DNA of 40,397 bases. It comes from Micromonospora sp. MP36 (GTDB lineage: Bacteria; Actinomycetota; Actinomycetes; Mycobacteriales; Micromonosporaceae). Made by a program: the position numbers and the translations under genes. The stretch covers positions 1 to 40,397 of the forward strand of contig NZ_VSFA01000065.1 in the NCBI RefSeq assembly GCF_008119785.1, in the 5' to 3' direction. This document shows positions 1 through 7,992 of the stretch, in pieces. Numbering within the stretch: the first letter of the stretch is position 1; each line of letters opens with the position of its first letter. The notes under the pieces were generated by a model. That model was given only the letters and a program-made list of their open reading frames with translations. It ran no database searches and had not been told where the DNA came from.

Positions 1-306
1 CGCGTAGCCCGCACCGGACAGGGCAGCCGCCCAGCACGGGGCATGCGGGCGCAAGCCGACCTCCGGGGCCGTGGCGGAGTTGACGTTGAACGGCACTCCG
101 TTGCGGTGCGGGTACAGCCCGGTCATCAGCATCCCCCGGCAGGGACTGCACACGGGGTAGTTGCTCACCGCGTCGGTGAGCACCCTGGCCCGGCCCGCCA
201 GTTCGTCCAGAGCCGGGGTGAGCACCGGGTCCCTGCCCGTGCACCCCAACGCACCGGCGCGCCATTGGTCAGCGATGACGAACAGCAGATTCGGTGCCGC
301 CGCCAT
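1..306 (-). CDS. Sulfatase, N-terminal part (runs off the left edge)
   Basis: The reverse strand from 306 reads without a stop to the window edge, giving 102 residues of a type I (formylglycine) sulfatase. The start is MAAAPNLLFVIADQ, with the usual metal-binding Asp near residue 13. The maturation motif C-x-P-x-R appears as CSPCR with Cys53 as the predicted formylglycine precursor, followed by a typical LMTGLYPHRNG segment. There is no signal peptide, so it should act in the cytoplasm. The ATG shares one base with the stop of the upstream permease (TGATG), so it is the fourth gene of the sugar ABC operon. This links transport to desulfation of the imported sugar. Substrate is not determinable from this fragment; a sulfated amino sugar or uronate from chondroitin is inferred from context. 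Confidence 0.88.
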   Translation of the reverse strand, partial: MAAAPNLLFVIADQWRAGALGCTGRDPVLTPALDELAGRARVLTDAVSNYPVCSPCRGMLMTGLYPHRNGVPFNVNSATAPEVGLRPHAPCWAAALSGAGYA

Positions 307-1205
307 CACTTGCCCATGCCCAGCGTGAGCCCTTCGGTCAACCGCCGGCCGAGCCACACGTACACGGCGAGCATCGGAAGGACGATGATGCACAGCCCGG
401 CGAACAGTCCGCCCCAGTCCGCACCGCTGTAGGTCTGCTGCTGCACGAACGAGATGAGGGCCACCGGCAGGGTGTAGTTCTCCGTCGAGTGCAGCAGCGT
501 CACGGCGAGGAGGGTTTCGTTCCAGTGCCCGATGAGCTGGAGGACGAACGCGGTCAGCATGCCGCCCTTGGCCATCGGCAGCATGACCCGCCAGAAAACC
601 CCGGCCGGGGACGCCCCGTCCAGCGCCGCGGCCTCCTCCAACTCCGCGGGCAGCGAACGGAAGAACCCGGTCAGCAGGAAGACAGTGAACGGCATGGAGA
701 GGCCGATGTAGACCAGGTTCAGCCCGACCAGGCTGTCGATCAGCCGCACCGAATTGAGCATAACGAACAGAGGAATCAGGATGACCTGGACCGGGACACC
801 GAGCCCCAGCACGAAGAAGAGGGTGAGCCCCCGACTCAGCCGGGACTCCTGCCTGCTCAGCCAGTAGGCGGCGGGAGCCGCCACGGCGACCGTCAGCACC
901 GAGGACACCAGGGTGACCCAGGTGCTGTTCCAGGTCGCGGTGGCGAAGTCGCTGACGGTCCAGGCTTCGACGAAATTCTCGACCGAGAACCCCTTCGGCA
1001 GCCCCCAGGGGGTGGCGAGGATCGAACGGGTGTCCCGGAACGCCTGCAGAGCCATCCAGCCGAGGCCGGCGACGTTCGCCAGCACGATCAGCCACATGAG
1101 CCCGACCCCCACCCGGCGCAGGGGTCCCGTCCCACTCAACGACGCCGGACCCCGCCGCCGGGCCGGCCATCGGCGGGTGGCCGGGGGCGCGATCGATGTA
1201 CGCAT
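306..1205 (-). CDS. Carbohydrate ABC transporter permease, MalG type
   Basis: Inner-membrane permease of the CUT1 sugar transporter family, 299 residues, with about six hydrophobic segments. The EAA loop that docks the ATPase is visible around EEAAALDGASPAGVFWRV, where an L-P follows as usual. I chose ATG 1205 because GAGAGG lies six bases upstream. A GTG at 1235 is also in frame but would overlap the previous gene by 20 bases and lacks a ribosome site. It pairs with the MalF-type permease directly upstream. No ATPase is encoded in this operon, as is common for actinomycete sugar importers that share one ATPase (MsiK type) encoded elsewhere. Confidence 0.9.
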   Translation of the reverse strand: MRTSIAPPATRRWPARRRGPASLSGTGPLRRVGVGLMWLIVLANVAGLGWMALQAFRDTRSILATPWGLPKGFSVENFVEAWTVSDFATATWNSTWVTLVSSVLTVAVAAPAAYWLSRQESRLSRGLTLFFVLGLGVPVQVILIPLFVMLNSVRLIDSLVGLNLVYIGLSMPFTVFLLTGFFRSLPAELEEAAALDGASPAGVFWRVMLPMAKGGMLTAFVLQLIGHWNETLLAVTLLHSTENYTLPVALISFVQQQTYSGADWGGLFAGLCIIVLPMLAVYVWLGRRLTEGLTLGMGK

Positions 1206-1215
1206 CTCGTGCCTC

Positions 1216-2172
1216 TCAGAACTCGATGACGTCACGACGCATCACGCGCCGGAGCAGTACGACCAGCACGGTCACCAGGAAAAGGGACAGAACCGCCGAG
1301 GCGGTGGCCGCGCCGTAGGCCGGAATGGAGTCGCCGGAGAACGCCGTCACGTAGGTGTAGACCGCGGCCGTCCAGGTCTGGGCGGGCGGGACTCCGGTTC
1401 CGTTGCTGGCGCCGAAGATCCAGATGATCTCGAAGATCTTCACCGAGGAGATGGTCCACAACACCGCGCAGACGCCGAACACGTCCCAGGTCAGGGGCAG
1501 GATGACGTGCCTGAGTCGCTGCCATGCGTTGGCGCCCGCCAGTGCGCAGTCCTCGTAGTAATACGGTGGGATCCGGTCGACCCCCGCCATCAGGATGGTG
1601 GTGTAATAGCCGGTGGTCATCCAGACCATGGTCACCATGATGAGCGGGAACAGGTTGTCCTGGGCCAGCCACTGCGGCGGGGCGTCGACCCCGAGGGGTT
1701 TGAGTATCGAGTTGGCCAGCCCGTCCGGGTTGAAGATGAAGCCGACGAGGATGCCGTAGACCAGAGCGTTGACCAGGTGCGGGAAGAAGATGACGGAACG
1801 TACGATCTTTCGGCCCGCCATGTCCCGTAGGACCAGCGCCATCGCGAAGCTGAGCACGAAGATGGCGATTCCGACGACGAACAGCAGCTTCAACGTGTTG
1901 CCGAGGGACTGCCGGAACAGCGGATCTGCCACCAGGCCCCGGTAGTTGTCGATGCCGCTCCAGGTCATCGGCCCCGAGCCGGCCCACTTGTGGAAGCTGA
2001 TCCACACCGCCCCGAAGATCGGGACGACGAACAGGACGACGTAGAGCAGCAGGGCCGGGCCCACGAACGGGACGAACAGGCGTCGTCGCTGATCGGCCAG
2101 GGATCCCCCACGGCGGGCCGGCGTCGAGCGGGTTTCGGGTGAACTCGCGCGCGGCAGGGCCGTCGTCGTCAT
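1216..2172 (-). CDS. Carbohydrate ABC transporter permease, MalF type
   Basis: CUT1 family inner-membrane permease of 318 residues. It has a hydrophilic N-terminus, then about six membrane segments and an EAA-type loop (YEDCALAGANAWQRLRHVILPL region). The ATG at 2172 overlaps the stop of the binding-protein gene by one base (TGATG), so translation is coupled. Together with the MalG-type partner it forms the membrane channel for the sugar recognised by the adjacent lipoprotein. The neighbouring sulfatase and the shared operator with the lyase gene suggest oligosaccharides from a sulfated glycosaminoglycan as substrate. This is inference; the permease sequence alone does not reveal substrate. 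Confidence 0.92.
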   Translation of the reverse strand: MTTTALPRASSPETRSTPARRGGSLADQRRRLFVPFVGPALLLYVVLFVVPIFGAVWISFHKWAGSGPMTWSGIDNYRGLVADPLFRQSLGNTLKLLFVVGIAIFVLSFAMALVLRDMAGRKIVRSVIFFPHLVNALVYGILVGFIFNPDGLANSILKPLGVDAPPQWLAQDNLFPLIMVTMVWMTTGYYTTILMAGVDRIPPYYYEDCALAGANAWQRLRHVILPLTWDVFGVCAVLWTISSVKIFEIIWIFGASNGTGVPPAQTWTAAVYTYVTAFSGDSIPAYGAATASAVLSLFLVTVLVVLLRRVMRRDVIEF

Positions 2173-3479
2173 CAGTTCTGCGTCTTCCAGTACGCGATCT
2201 GCGCGGCCTTCATCTTGCTCACGAACTGCTCCGCCGAGATCTTGCCCAGGAACAGCTCGTCGTCATTGGGCGAGAGGACCTTCTCGTTGTATCCGGGGAA
2301 GGCGACTCCGTCGAGCTGCTGGTGGTACGCCGACGCGTTGTCGAGCGTCGCCTTGACGTCGGCCAGCTCGGGTGCGGTGGTCGCGTCGCTACGGATCGGC
2401 AGCATCTTGGCCTCGGCACCGCTCGCGTCCTGGTACTTCTTGCCGAGGAAGAACGCGGCGAACTCCTGCGCCAGCTTGGCGTTCTTCGCCTTCTTCGGCA
2501 CTGCGAACCCGAGGACGTCGGCGCGCTGGCTGTCCTGCGAACCAGTGGTCGGGAACGGGAAGGACCCGAATTCGAATCCGGCGGCGGCGTAGCTGGCCGA
2601 CTCGGTGGGCATCCAGGAGCCCATGAACATGAGCGCGGCCCCGTTGTTCGCCCACTTCTGCTGCTGGGCGGGGAACTTGCTGGCCTGGTAGCCCTTGATG
2701 AAGTAACCGCCCTTGACCAACTGCTCGACCTTCTTGGCGGCGTCCAGCACCGCCGGGTCGTCCCACGCCGCCCCGGACTTGTCCGACGCCAGCTTCATCA
2801 GCGCTCCGGGCCCGCTTTCGCGCAGCACCATGGTGCCGAAGTAGGCGGCGTTGTAACCGGCGACATCACCGTCCGCCGCGATCGGCGTCTCGCCTGCAGC
2901 CTTGAGCCGGTCCAGCAGGGCAATGAACTCGCCCCAGGTCTTGGGCGGGTTGGTCTTCAGCTCGGGGTGCTTCGCCGCGTTGAACCAGACCGCGTCCGAC
3001 TGGATCTGGTACGGCAGCATCCACGGCTGGCCGTCGGGGTACTTGATGTTGATGTTCTGCAGCAGCTTCGCCGGGATCAACTCCCCCGCGGGCTTGCCGT
3101 CGACCTGCGTCGCGTAGGCCTCCCCCAGGCCAAGCGCCTGCTTCGTCGCCGCCAACGCGGGGTACATCTTGAGGTATGGGCCGTCGACGAGGTCCGGCAC
3201 GTCGTTCGTGTTGAGCGCGGGGACCAGCTTCTGCAGGTTGGTCCGGCCCTGCCACTGGACCTTGATCTTGACGTTGTGCTGCTGCTCGAAGTCGGCGATG
3301 GCGTCGGCCAGCACCTTCTGCTGTGGCTCGCCGCTCTTCCACATGGACCAGTAGGTGAACTCCTTGCCGGACTGCTCCGCAGCCGACCCGGAGCAACCGG
3401 TCAGAGCCAACGCAACGGCGGCCGCGACACCAGCCGCCAGCCGTGTGGACCATCGCGCACGACCAACTCGGGTTGCCAC
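2172..3479 (-). CDS. Sugar-binding lipoprotein of the ABC transporter
   Basis: Extracellular solute-binding protein family 1, 435 residues, first gene of the ABC operon. The N-terminus is a lipoprotein signal with lipobox LTGC and Cys29 as the lipidated residue. The mature part starts with EFTYWSMWKSG, typical of CUT1 binding proteins. I prefer GTG 3479: GGGAGG at 3488-3493 sits eight bases upstream. An in-frame GTG at 3488 would lie inside that ribosome site. It should capture oligosaccharides at the membrane and deliver them to the two permeases encoded downstream. Expression is probably controlled by the operator at 3551-3569, which overlaps its predicted -35 box. Confidence 0.92.
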   Translation of the reverse strand: MATRVGRARWSTRLAAGVAAAVALALTGCSGSAAEQSGKEFTYWSMWKSGEPQQKVLADAIADFEQQHNVKIKVQWQGRTNLQKLVPALNTNDVPDLVDGPYLKMYPALAATKQALGLGEAYATQVDGKPAGELIPAKLLQNINIKYPDGQPWMLPYQIQSDAVWFNAAKHPELKTNPPKTWGEFIALLDRLKAAGETPIAADGDVAGYNAAYFGTMVLRESGPGALMKLASDKSGAAWDDPAVLDAAKKVEQLVKGGYFIKGYQASKFPAQQQKWANNGAALMFMGSWMPTESASYAAAGFEFGSFPFPTTGSQDSQRADVLGFAVPKKAKNAKLAQEFAAFFLGKKYQDASGAEAKMLPIRSDATTAPELADVKATLDNASAYHQQLDGVAFPGYNEKVLSPNDDELFLGKISAEQFVSKMKAAQIAYWKTQN

Positions 3480-3529
3480 GAACAACACCTCCCGAAGACA
3501 GGGCAGCCAGCAAGCTGCGGGTTCACGAA

Positions 3530-3569
3530 ATGTTCCGACCCGCCAAGAGAGGATTCAAGAAGTAATTCC
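3530..3569 (-). promoter_or_regulatory. Operator A overlapping the ABC operon promoter
   Basis: On the minus strand the site GGAATTACTTCTTGAATCC (3569-3551) contains TTGAAT as a -35 box at 3558-3553. It is followed after exactly 17 bases by GAACAT as a -10 box at 3535-3530. The site is a degenerate dyad (GGAAT against AATCC). It recurs at 3748-3765 and 13328-13345. A repressor bound here would block polymerase. The likely binder is the regulator encoded at 3851; this is inference. Confidence 0.6.
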
Positions 3570-3747
3570 CCCCAGGCTCAGCGGCCGAGCCGGCCGATCC
3601 CCCACCGGCTTGGCGCAGCGGGCCCGATCGGGAACCCCAAAAACGGGCACGAAGGCGGTAACGGGCCCTGATTGTCCAGGAATTGGCAGCGGACCCCAAC
3701 CCGGGCCTGAGCGCTCGAGCGAGGAAAAACACCCCAGGAATCCTCGC

Positions 3748-3786
3748 GTATTACTTCTTTAATCCTGTCTTCGAGGCGGAGAGAAT
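3748..3786 (+). promoter_or_regulatory. Operator B overlapping the repressor's own promoter
   Basis: GTATTACTTCTTTAATCC (3748-3765) matches operator A in 15 of 18 positions. It contains TTTAAT (3758-3763) as a -35 box, followed after 17 bases by GAGAAT (3781-3786), a good -10 box. The arrangement relative to the promoter is the same as at operator A, which points to autoregulation of the downstream regulator gene. Confidence 0.6.
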
Positions 3787-3850
3787 GGGCGAACCCAAAG
3801 GACCCGAAAAGACGGGCCCCGACCAGCGCGACCTGAGGTGAGAAGAGGAC

Positions 3851-4999
3851 ATGGTGGCCACGCAGCCAGACGCCGCTCCCCGCAGATCCCGGTCGGCCCG
3901 CGACGCCTCGACCCGAGACCTGAAGTTCCAACAGCTCGCCGGGGTGCTGCGCCGCGGGATCCTCGCCGGCGACTGGGCGGCGGGCACCAAACTGCCGACC
4001 GAGAGCCAACTGGCGAGGGAGACGGGTCTGTCCCTCACCACCGTCCGTCGCGCATACGAGGAACTCGTCGGGCAGGGGCTGGTCGTCCGCCGACAGGGCG
4101 CCGGCAGCTTCGTGACCGTGCCCAACCGCCGGGAACCACGCACCCGATGGTCCATCGGCGTACTCGTGCCCGACACCCAGCTCTACTACCCGCGCGTCCT
4201 GCAGGGCATCGAAGAGGCGTTGTCCGCGGCCGCCGCCCGCCTCCAACTGTCCACCTATCACTACGACCGCCGGGAGGAAGAACTCGACCTGCAGTTCCTG
4301 CTCGACTCCGGCGTCGACGGCCTGCTCCTGGTCCCCACCCTGCTCGGGCTGGACGACCCGGCCGGGCGGGCCGATCAGCTGATGTCCCTGCCCGTACCGG
4401 CGGTCCTGCTGGAGCGGCGGCTGGCCGACGCCGGCCCCGGTGACCGGACCGAACACGTGTGTTCCGACCACGGGGCCGGCGCGTACGACGCGGTCGCGCA
4501 CCTGAACCGGCTCGGACACAACCAGATCGCCCTGCTCACGCGGGGCAACAACCCCACCGAGGCGGCGGTGAAGTCGGGGTTCGAGCGAGCCATGCAGGAC
4601 CTGGGGCTGCCGGCCGACAACCAGCACTGCGCGGTCAAGGACCGGTGGGATCCCGACCTGGCAGACGAATACCTCTCGAGGCTGCTGGACTCGTCCGTCA
4701 CCGCCGCCCTGGTGTTCGGCGACCGGGAGGCCGCACTCATCGAAGGCGCGGCCCGCCGCCGCGGGATCCGTATCCCCGAGCAGCTGGCGCTGGTCTCGTA
4801 CGACGACGAGACCGCCGATGTCGCCGAGGTACCGCTGACCGCGGTGTCACCCCCCAAGTACCGCGTCGGCCGGATGGCCGCCGAAGTGCTGCTGCGCCGC
4901 CTGACCGAGGGCGACGCCTGTCCCCTCCACCAGATCCGCCTGCGGCCACGCATTGTCATCCGCGCCTCCTGCGGTGCTCGCCTGGCAGAGCGCTCATGA
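3851..4999 (+). CDS. GntR-LacI hybrid transcriptional repressor (AraR-like)
   Basis: Regulator of 382 residues. Residues about 24-86 form a GntR-type winged helix (ILAGDWAAGTKLPTESQLA, then LSLTTVRRAYEELVGQGLV and GAGSFV). From about residue 98 a periplasmic-binding-protein-like sensor of the LacI family follows (SIGVLVPDTQLYYPRVLQGI; VSYDDE near the end). This layout is known from AraR-type sugar-responsive repressors. The ATG at 3851 has GAGG about six bases upstream. It is divergent from the sugar ABC operon and leads the oxidoreductase/DUF2264/sulfatase cluster. Its probable target is the GATT(C/A)AAGAAG site found at its own promoter, at the ABC operon and at the lyase gene. The inducer is likely a chondroitin-derived saccharide, by inference. 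Confidence 0.9.
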   Translation: MVATQPDAAPRRSRSARDASTRDLKFQQLAGVLRRGILAGDWAAGTKLPTESQLARETGLSLTTVRRAYEELVGQGLVVRRQGAGSFVTVPNRREPRTRWSIGVLVPDTQLYYPRVLQGIEEALSAAAARLQLSTYHYDRREEELDLQFLLDSGVDGLLLVPTLLGLDDPAGRADQLMSLPVPAVLLERRLADAGPGDRTEHVCSDHGAGAYDAVAHLNRLGHNQIALLTRGNNPTEAAVKSGFERAMQDLGLPADNQHCAVKDRWDPDLADEYLSRLLDSSVTAALVFGDREAALIEGAARRRGIRIPEQLALVSYDDETADVAEVPLTAVSPPKYRVGRMAAEVLLRRLTEGDACPLHQIRLRPRIVIRASCGARLAERS

Positions 5000-5024
5000 A
5001 CACGATCCCGAATCAAGGAGCTCC

Positions 5025-6026
5025 ATGCGTATCGGGCTGATCGGTGCCGGTGCCGTCGCGGACCTGCACGCGCACGCCGCCGAGTCCCTGCCACACGTAC
5101 GTCTCACCGCCGTCTGTGACCTGGCCGAGGAGGCCGCCCGTCGGGTGGCCGCGCCCGTGGGGGCCGCGACCTTCACCGACTACCGGCACCTGATCGGCAG
5201 CGGTCTGGTCGACGCAGTCATCGTCAACACGCCACACGCGCTGCACCGGCAGATGGTGGTGGACGCCGCGGAGCTGGGCCTGCACGTGCTGGTCGAGAAG
5301 CCGATGGCGACCACGCTGACCGACTGCGACACGATGCGGGCCGCGTGCGAGGCATCCGGCGTCACCATGGTCGTGGGCCACATCCAGCACTTCCTGCCCG
5401 AGAAGGTGGCGGCAGAGGCGGTGCTGCGGCAGGGCGAGTACGGCGCTCCGGTCATGGTGCACGACTACCGCAGCACCGACTACCGGCCAGGCACCCGCTC
5501 CGCGTGGTTCTTCTCCACGGAAATCGCCGGCGGAGGTGCGCTGATGAACATCGGCACCCACTGTCTGGACCGGTCGGTCTGGCTCGGCGGGGCAACCGCG
5601 GTCAGCGTCACCGCTGCCACCGCACAGCGCTTCGGCGTCGCGGTGGAGACCGACGGGGTCATCCAGCTCGAGTTGGCGAATGACGTCTCGGCGTCCATCT
5701 CGGTGGTCTCCGACACCCCGCGCAGGATCGACGAGCTGATGGTCGTCTGCGAGCGAGGCGTGATCACCATCGATCCCCGGCGCGGCACCTTCGTCCGTCA
5801 GGACGGTCACACCCGGGTCATCCTGGAACCCAGCAGCTCGGACATCCCGAACGCTTTCCGGGCCCAGCTGGCCGACTTCGTGGCCGCCGTAGCGGGCGAG
5901 CCGCCCCGGGTCAGTCTCCGCCACGGTCGACACGTGGTCGAGCTGGTCCTAGCTGCCTACGAGTCCGCCGCCCTCGGCAAATCGGTCACGGTCGGCGCGC
6001 TGCCCTCCTCGGCCTCCCTCGCCTGA
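5025..6026 (+). CDS. Gfo/Idh/MocA family oxidoreductase
   Basis: NAD(P)-dependent sugar dehydrogenase family, 333 residues. The Rossmann fingerprint GLIGAGAVADLHAHA is at residues 4-18, the EKP motif with the expected catalytic Lys is at 91-93, and the GTHCLD motif with His179 and Asp182 is present. The ATG 5025 is preceded by AAGGAG at 5015-5020. An in-frame start at 4953 would overlap the regulator and lacks support. The stop overlaps the ATG of the DUF2264 gene (TGATG). In this context it probably oxidises or epimerises a released monosaccharide in the cytoplasm, perhaps a uronate or amino sugar. The actual substrate is not readable from sequence. Confidence 0.92.
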   Translation: MRIGLIGAGAVADLHAHAAESLPHVRLTAVCDLAEEAARRVAAPVGAATFTDYRHLIGSGLVDAVIVNTPHALHRQMVVDAAELGLHVLVEKPMATTLTDCDTMRAACEASGVTMVVGHIQHFLPEKVAAEAVLRQGEYGAPVMVHDYRSTDYRPGTRSAWFFSTEIAGGGALMNIGTHCLDRSVWLGGATAVSVTAATAQRFGVAVETDGVIQLELANDVSASISVVSDTPRRIDELMVVCERGVITIDPRRGTFVRQDGHTRVILEPSSSDIPNAFRAQLADFVAAVAGEPPRVSLRHGRHVVELVLAAYESAALGKSVTVGALPSSASLA

Positions 6027-7933
6027 TGGCCGCCGTGCTTCCACCCCTCGACCCGGCACGCTCGGCCCACACCGGCTGGACCCGCGCACACTGGGAGGCA
6101 TTCGCCGACCATCTCCTGCAAGGCGCGCGGGCACACTCCTCGCCGTCGCATGCCCGGGTACGGTTCCCATCCGACGCGCGAGAGCTGGACGCCACCGACG
6201 AGCTGGAAGGCTTCGCCCGTGCGTTCCTGCTCGCGGCGCTACGCATCGCCGGTGCACGCGGAATCGACGACGGGCTATGCGAGTGGTACGCCGACGCACT
6301 GGCGGCCGGTTCCGACCCGGGCCATCCCGAGGCCTGGCCCGCGATCGGGCACCACGGTCAGCCCCTGGTCGAGGCGACCGCAATCGCGGTCGCCCTGCAC
6401 TGGACCCGGCCGTGGCTGTGGGACCGGCTTCCCGAGCCCGTCCGGCAACGAGTGGTCTCCTGGCTGTCGGGATCAATCGGCGCCTGGAGCGCCGACAACA
6501 ACCACGTGATGTTCGGCGCTACCGTCCAGGCATTCCTGGCGTCGGTCGGGGCCGACCACGACATGCTCGAGATCGACGGCGCGTTGGCGCGCATCGAGGA
6601 CTGGTACGCCGGGGACGGCTGGTACACCGACGGGCGCGGCCGGCGCTTCGACCACTACAACGCCTGGACCTTCCACCTCTACCCATTCTTCATCACCGAC
6701 ATGCTGGGCGAGGCCCGGCGTCCGCACGTCACGCAGACCTACCGCACCCGGCTGCGGATGTTCCTCAACGACTACCAGCACCTGTTCGACGGCACCGGCA
6801 GCCCGCTGCTGCAGGGACGGTCCCTGATCTACCGCTGGGGTGTGGTGGCGCCCTTCTGGATGGGTGCCCTGCAGGACGCGACCCCGCTGTCACCCGGCCG
6901 GACCCGCCGGCTCGCCAGCGGTGTACTGCGGCACTTCGTCGACCACGGCGTCGGCGCGGACGGCACGCTCGGGCTGGGTTGGCACCATGACACCGACAGC
7001 CTGCTGCAGCCGTACAACGCACCCGGATCGCCACACTGGGCCAGCAAGGGATTCCTCGGTCTGCTGCTGCCCGCGGACCACCCGGTCTGGACCGCTGCCG
7101 AGGAACCGCTGGAACTGGAGGAGCGTGACGTGCTGCGCCCGCTGCCCGGACCCGGCTGGCTCGTACACGGCACGCGGGACGACGGGATCGTGCGGGTGCT
7201 CAACCACGGCAGCGACGGACACCCACGCAAGGACGACCCGCTGTACCGCAGACTCGCGTTCAGCACCCGCACCGCGCCGGTGGACACCCCGGTGCGGGAC
7301 AACCGGATCGACGTCGCGCTGGCCGGCACCGGCGCCTCGCGGCACCGGGGCCTGCGGGCTGGCACCGCCAGGCCCGACAGCGCGTCGTCCTGCTACCACC
7401 TGGACGGCCAGGGCCGGGACGTCCTCGTCGACGTCGCGACGACCGTCTTCGGGCCCGCCGAGCTGCGGCTGGTCCGGGTACGCGGCGCGGTCGCCCTGCC
7501 GTTGCGCATCAGCGGGTACGCCGTCTCGGCGCACTCGCCCCTATCCGTCACCGCCGACCACGGGTGGGTCCGCGCGAGCCGCGACGATGGACTCTCGACG
7601 CTGCTCGCCCTGGTCGGCGGCGGGACCGGCGACGGCGGCGTGCAGATCGAGGCCACCCTCGATGCGCAGGACGCGGCATTCGGCCCGCATGTCGGCGTGC
7701 CGTGGCTCGCGTTCACGCCCAGCGCCGACTTCGAGGTGCGGGTCGCCTGTCTGGTCGCCCTCACCGGCCAGCCATGGGATCCTGCTGGGCTGCTCGCGTC
7801 GTTGTCCGTGCGGTGGATGCCCAACGGCGCACGGGTCAACCGGGGCGCCGAGGTCCGGCACGTGCCCTGGGTGGGCGAGGCCCGGTGGGCAGCCGATGCG
7901 ATCAACCAGGGCGTGTTCCGCGTCAGCGGCTGA
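6026..7933 (+). CDS. DUF2264 domain protein, candidate cytoplasmic uronidase
   Basis: Protein of 635 residues that I recognise as a DUF2264 (PF10022) member by its aromatic-rich conserved blocks: DNNHVMFGAT, GDGWYTDGRGRRFDHYNAW, QGRSLIYRW and, late, a beta-rich half. The N-terminal part should be an alpha/alpha toroid and the rest a beta-sandwich, as in many uronic-acid-processing enzymes. There is no signal peptide. Some DUF2264 proteins are, as I recall and could not check, classed with CAZy family GH154 beta-glucuronidases. It is translationally coupled to the oxidoreductase upstream and followed by a sulfatase after 59 bases. Since no GH88 or GH105 gene is present in the window, it is a good candidate for removing uronate from lyase or transporter products. 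That role is inference. Confidence 0.8.
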   Translation: MAAVLPPLDPARSAHTGWTRAHWEAFADHLLQGARAHSSPSHARVRFPSDARELDATDELEGFARAFLLAALRIAGARGIDDGLCEWYADALAAGSDPGHPEAWPAIGHHGQPLVEATAIAVALHWTRPWLWDRLPEPVRQRVVSWLSGSIGAWSADNNHVMFGATVQAFLASVGADHDMLEIDGALARIEDWYAGDGWYTDGRGRRFDHYNAWTFHLYPFFITDMLGEARRPHVTQTYRTRLRMFLNDYQHLFDGTGSPLLQGRSLIYRWGVVAPFWMGALQDATPLSPGRTRRLASGVLRHFVDHGVGADGTLGLGWHHDTDSLLQPYNAPGSPHWASKGFLGLLLPADHPVWTAAEEPLELEERDVLRPLPGPGWLVHGTRDDGIVRVLNHGSDGHPRKDDPLYRRLAFSTRTAPVDTPVRDNRIDVALAGTGASRHRGLRAGTARPDSASSCYHLDGQGRDVLVDVATTVFGPAELRLVRVRGAVALPLRISGYAVSAHSPLSVTADHGWVRASRDDGLSTLLALVGGGTGDGGVQIEATLDAQDAAFGPHVGVPWLAFTPSADFEVRVACLVALTGQPWDPAGLLASLSVRWMPNGARVNRGAEVRHVPWVGEARWAADAINQGVFRVSG

Positions 7934-7992
7934 ACCCTCACCGACACACCATTTCCTCGTCGGATGGCAGCCCGTATGTCAGGAGCGTGATC

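Larger units (their letters stand above)
3480..3850. promoter_or_regulatory. Divergent control region between ABC operon and repressor
   Basis: This 371-base gap separates the sugar transporter operon (left) from the GntR-LacI type regulator (right). It holds two copies of the same motif, one in front of each gene and in opposite orientation, each overlapping a plausible promoter; both are listed separately. I see no convincing small gene here. Confidence 0.7.
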
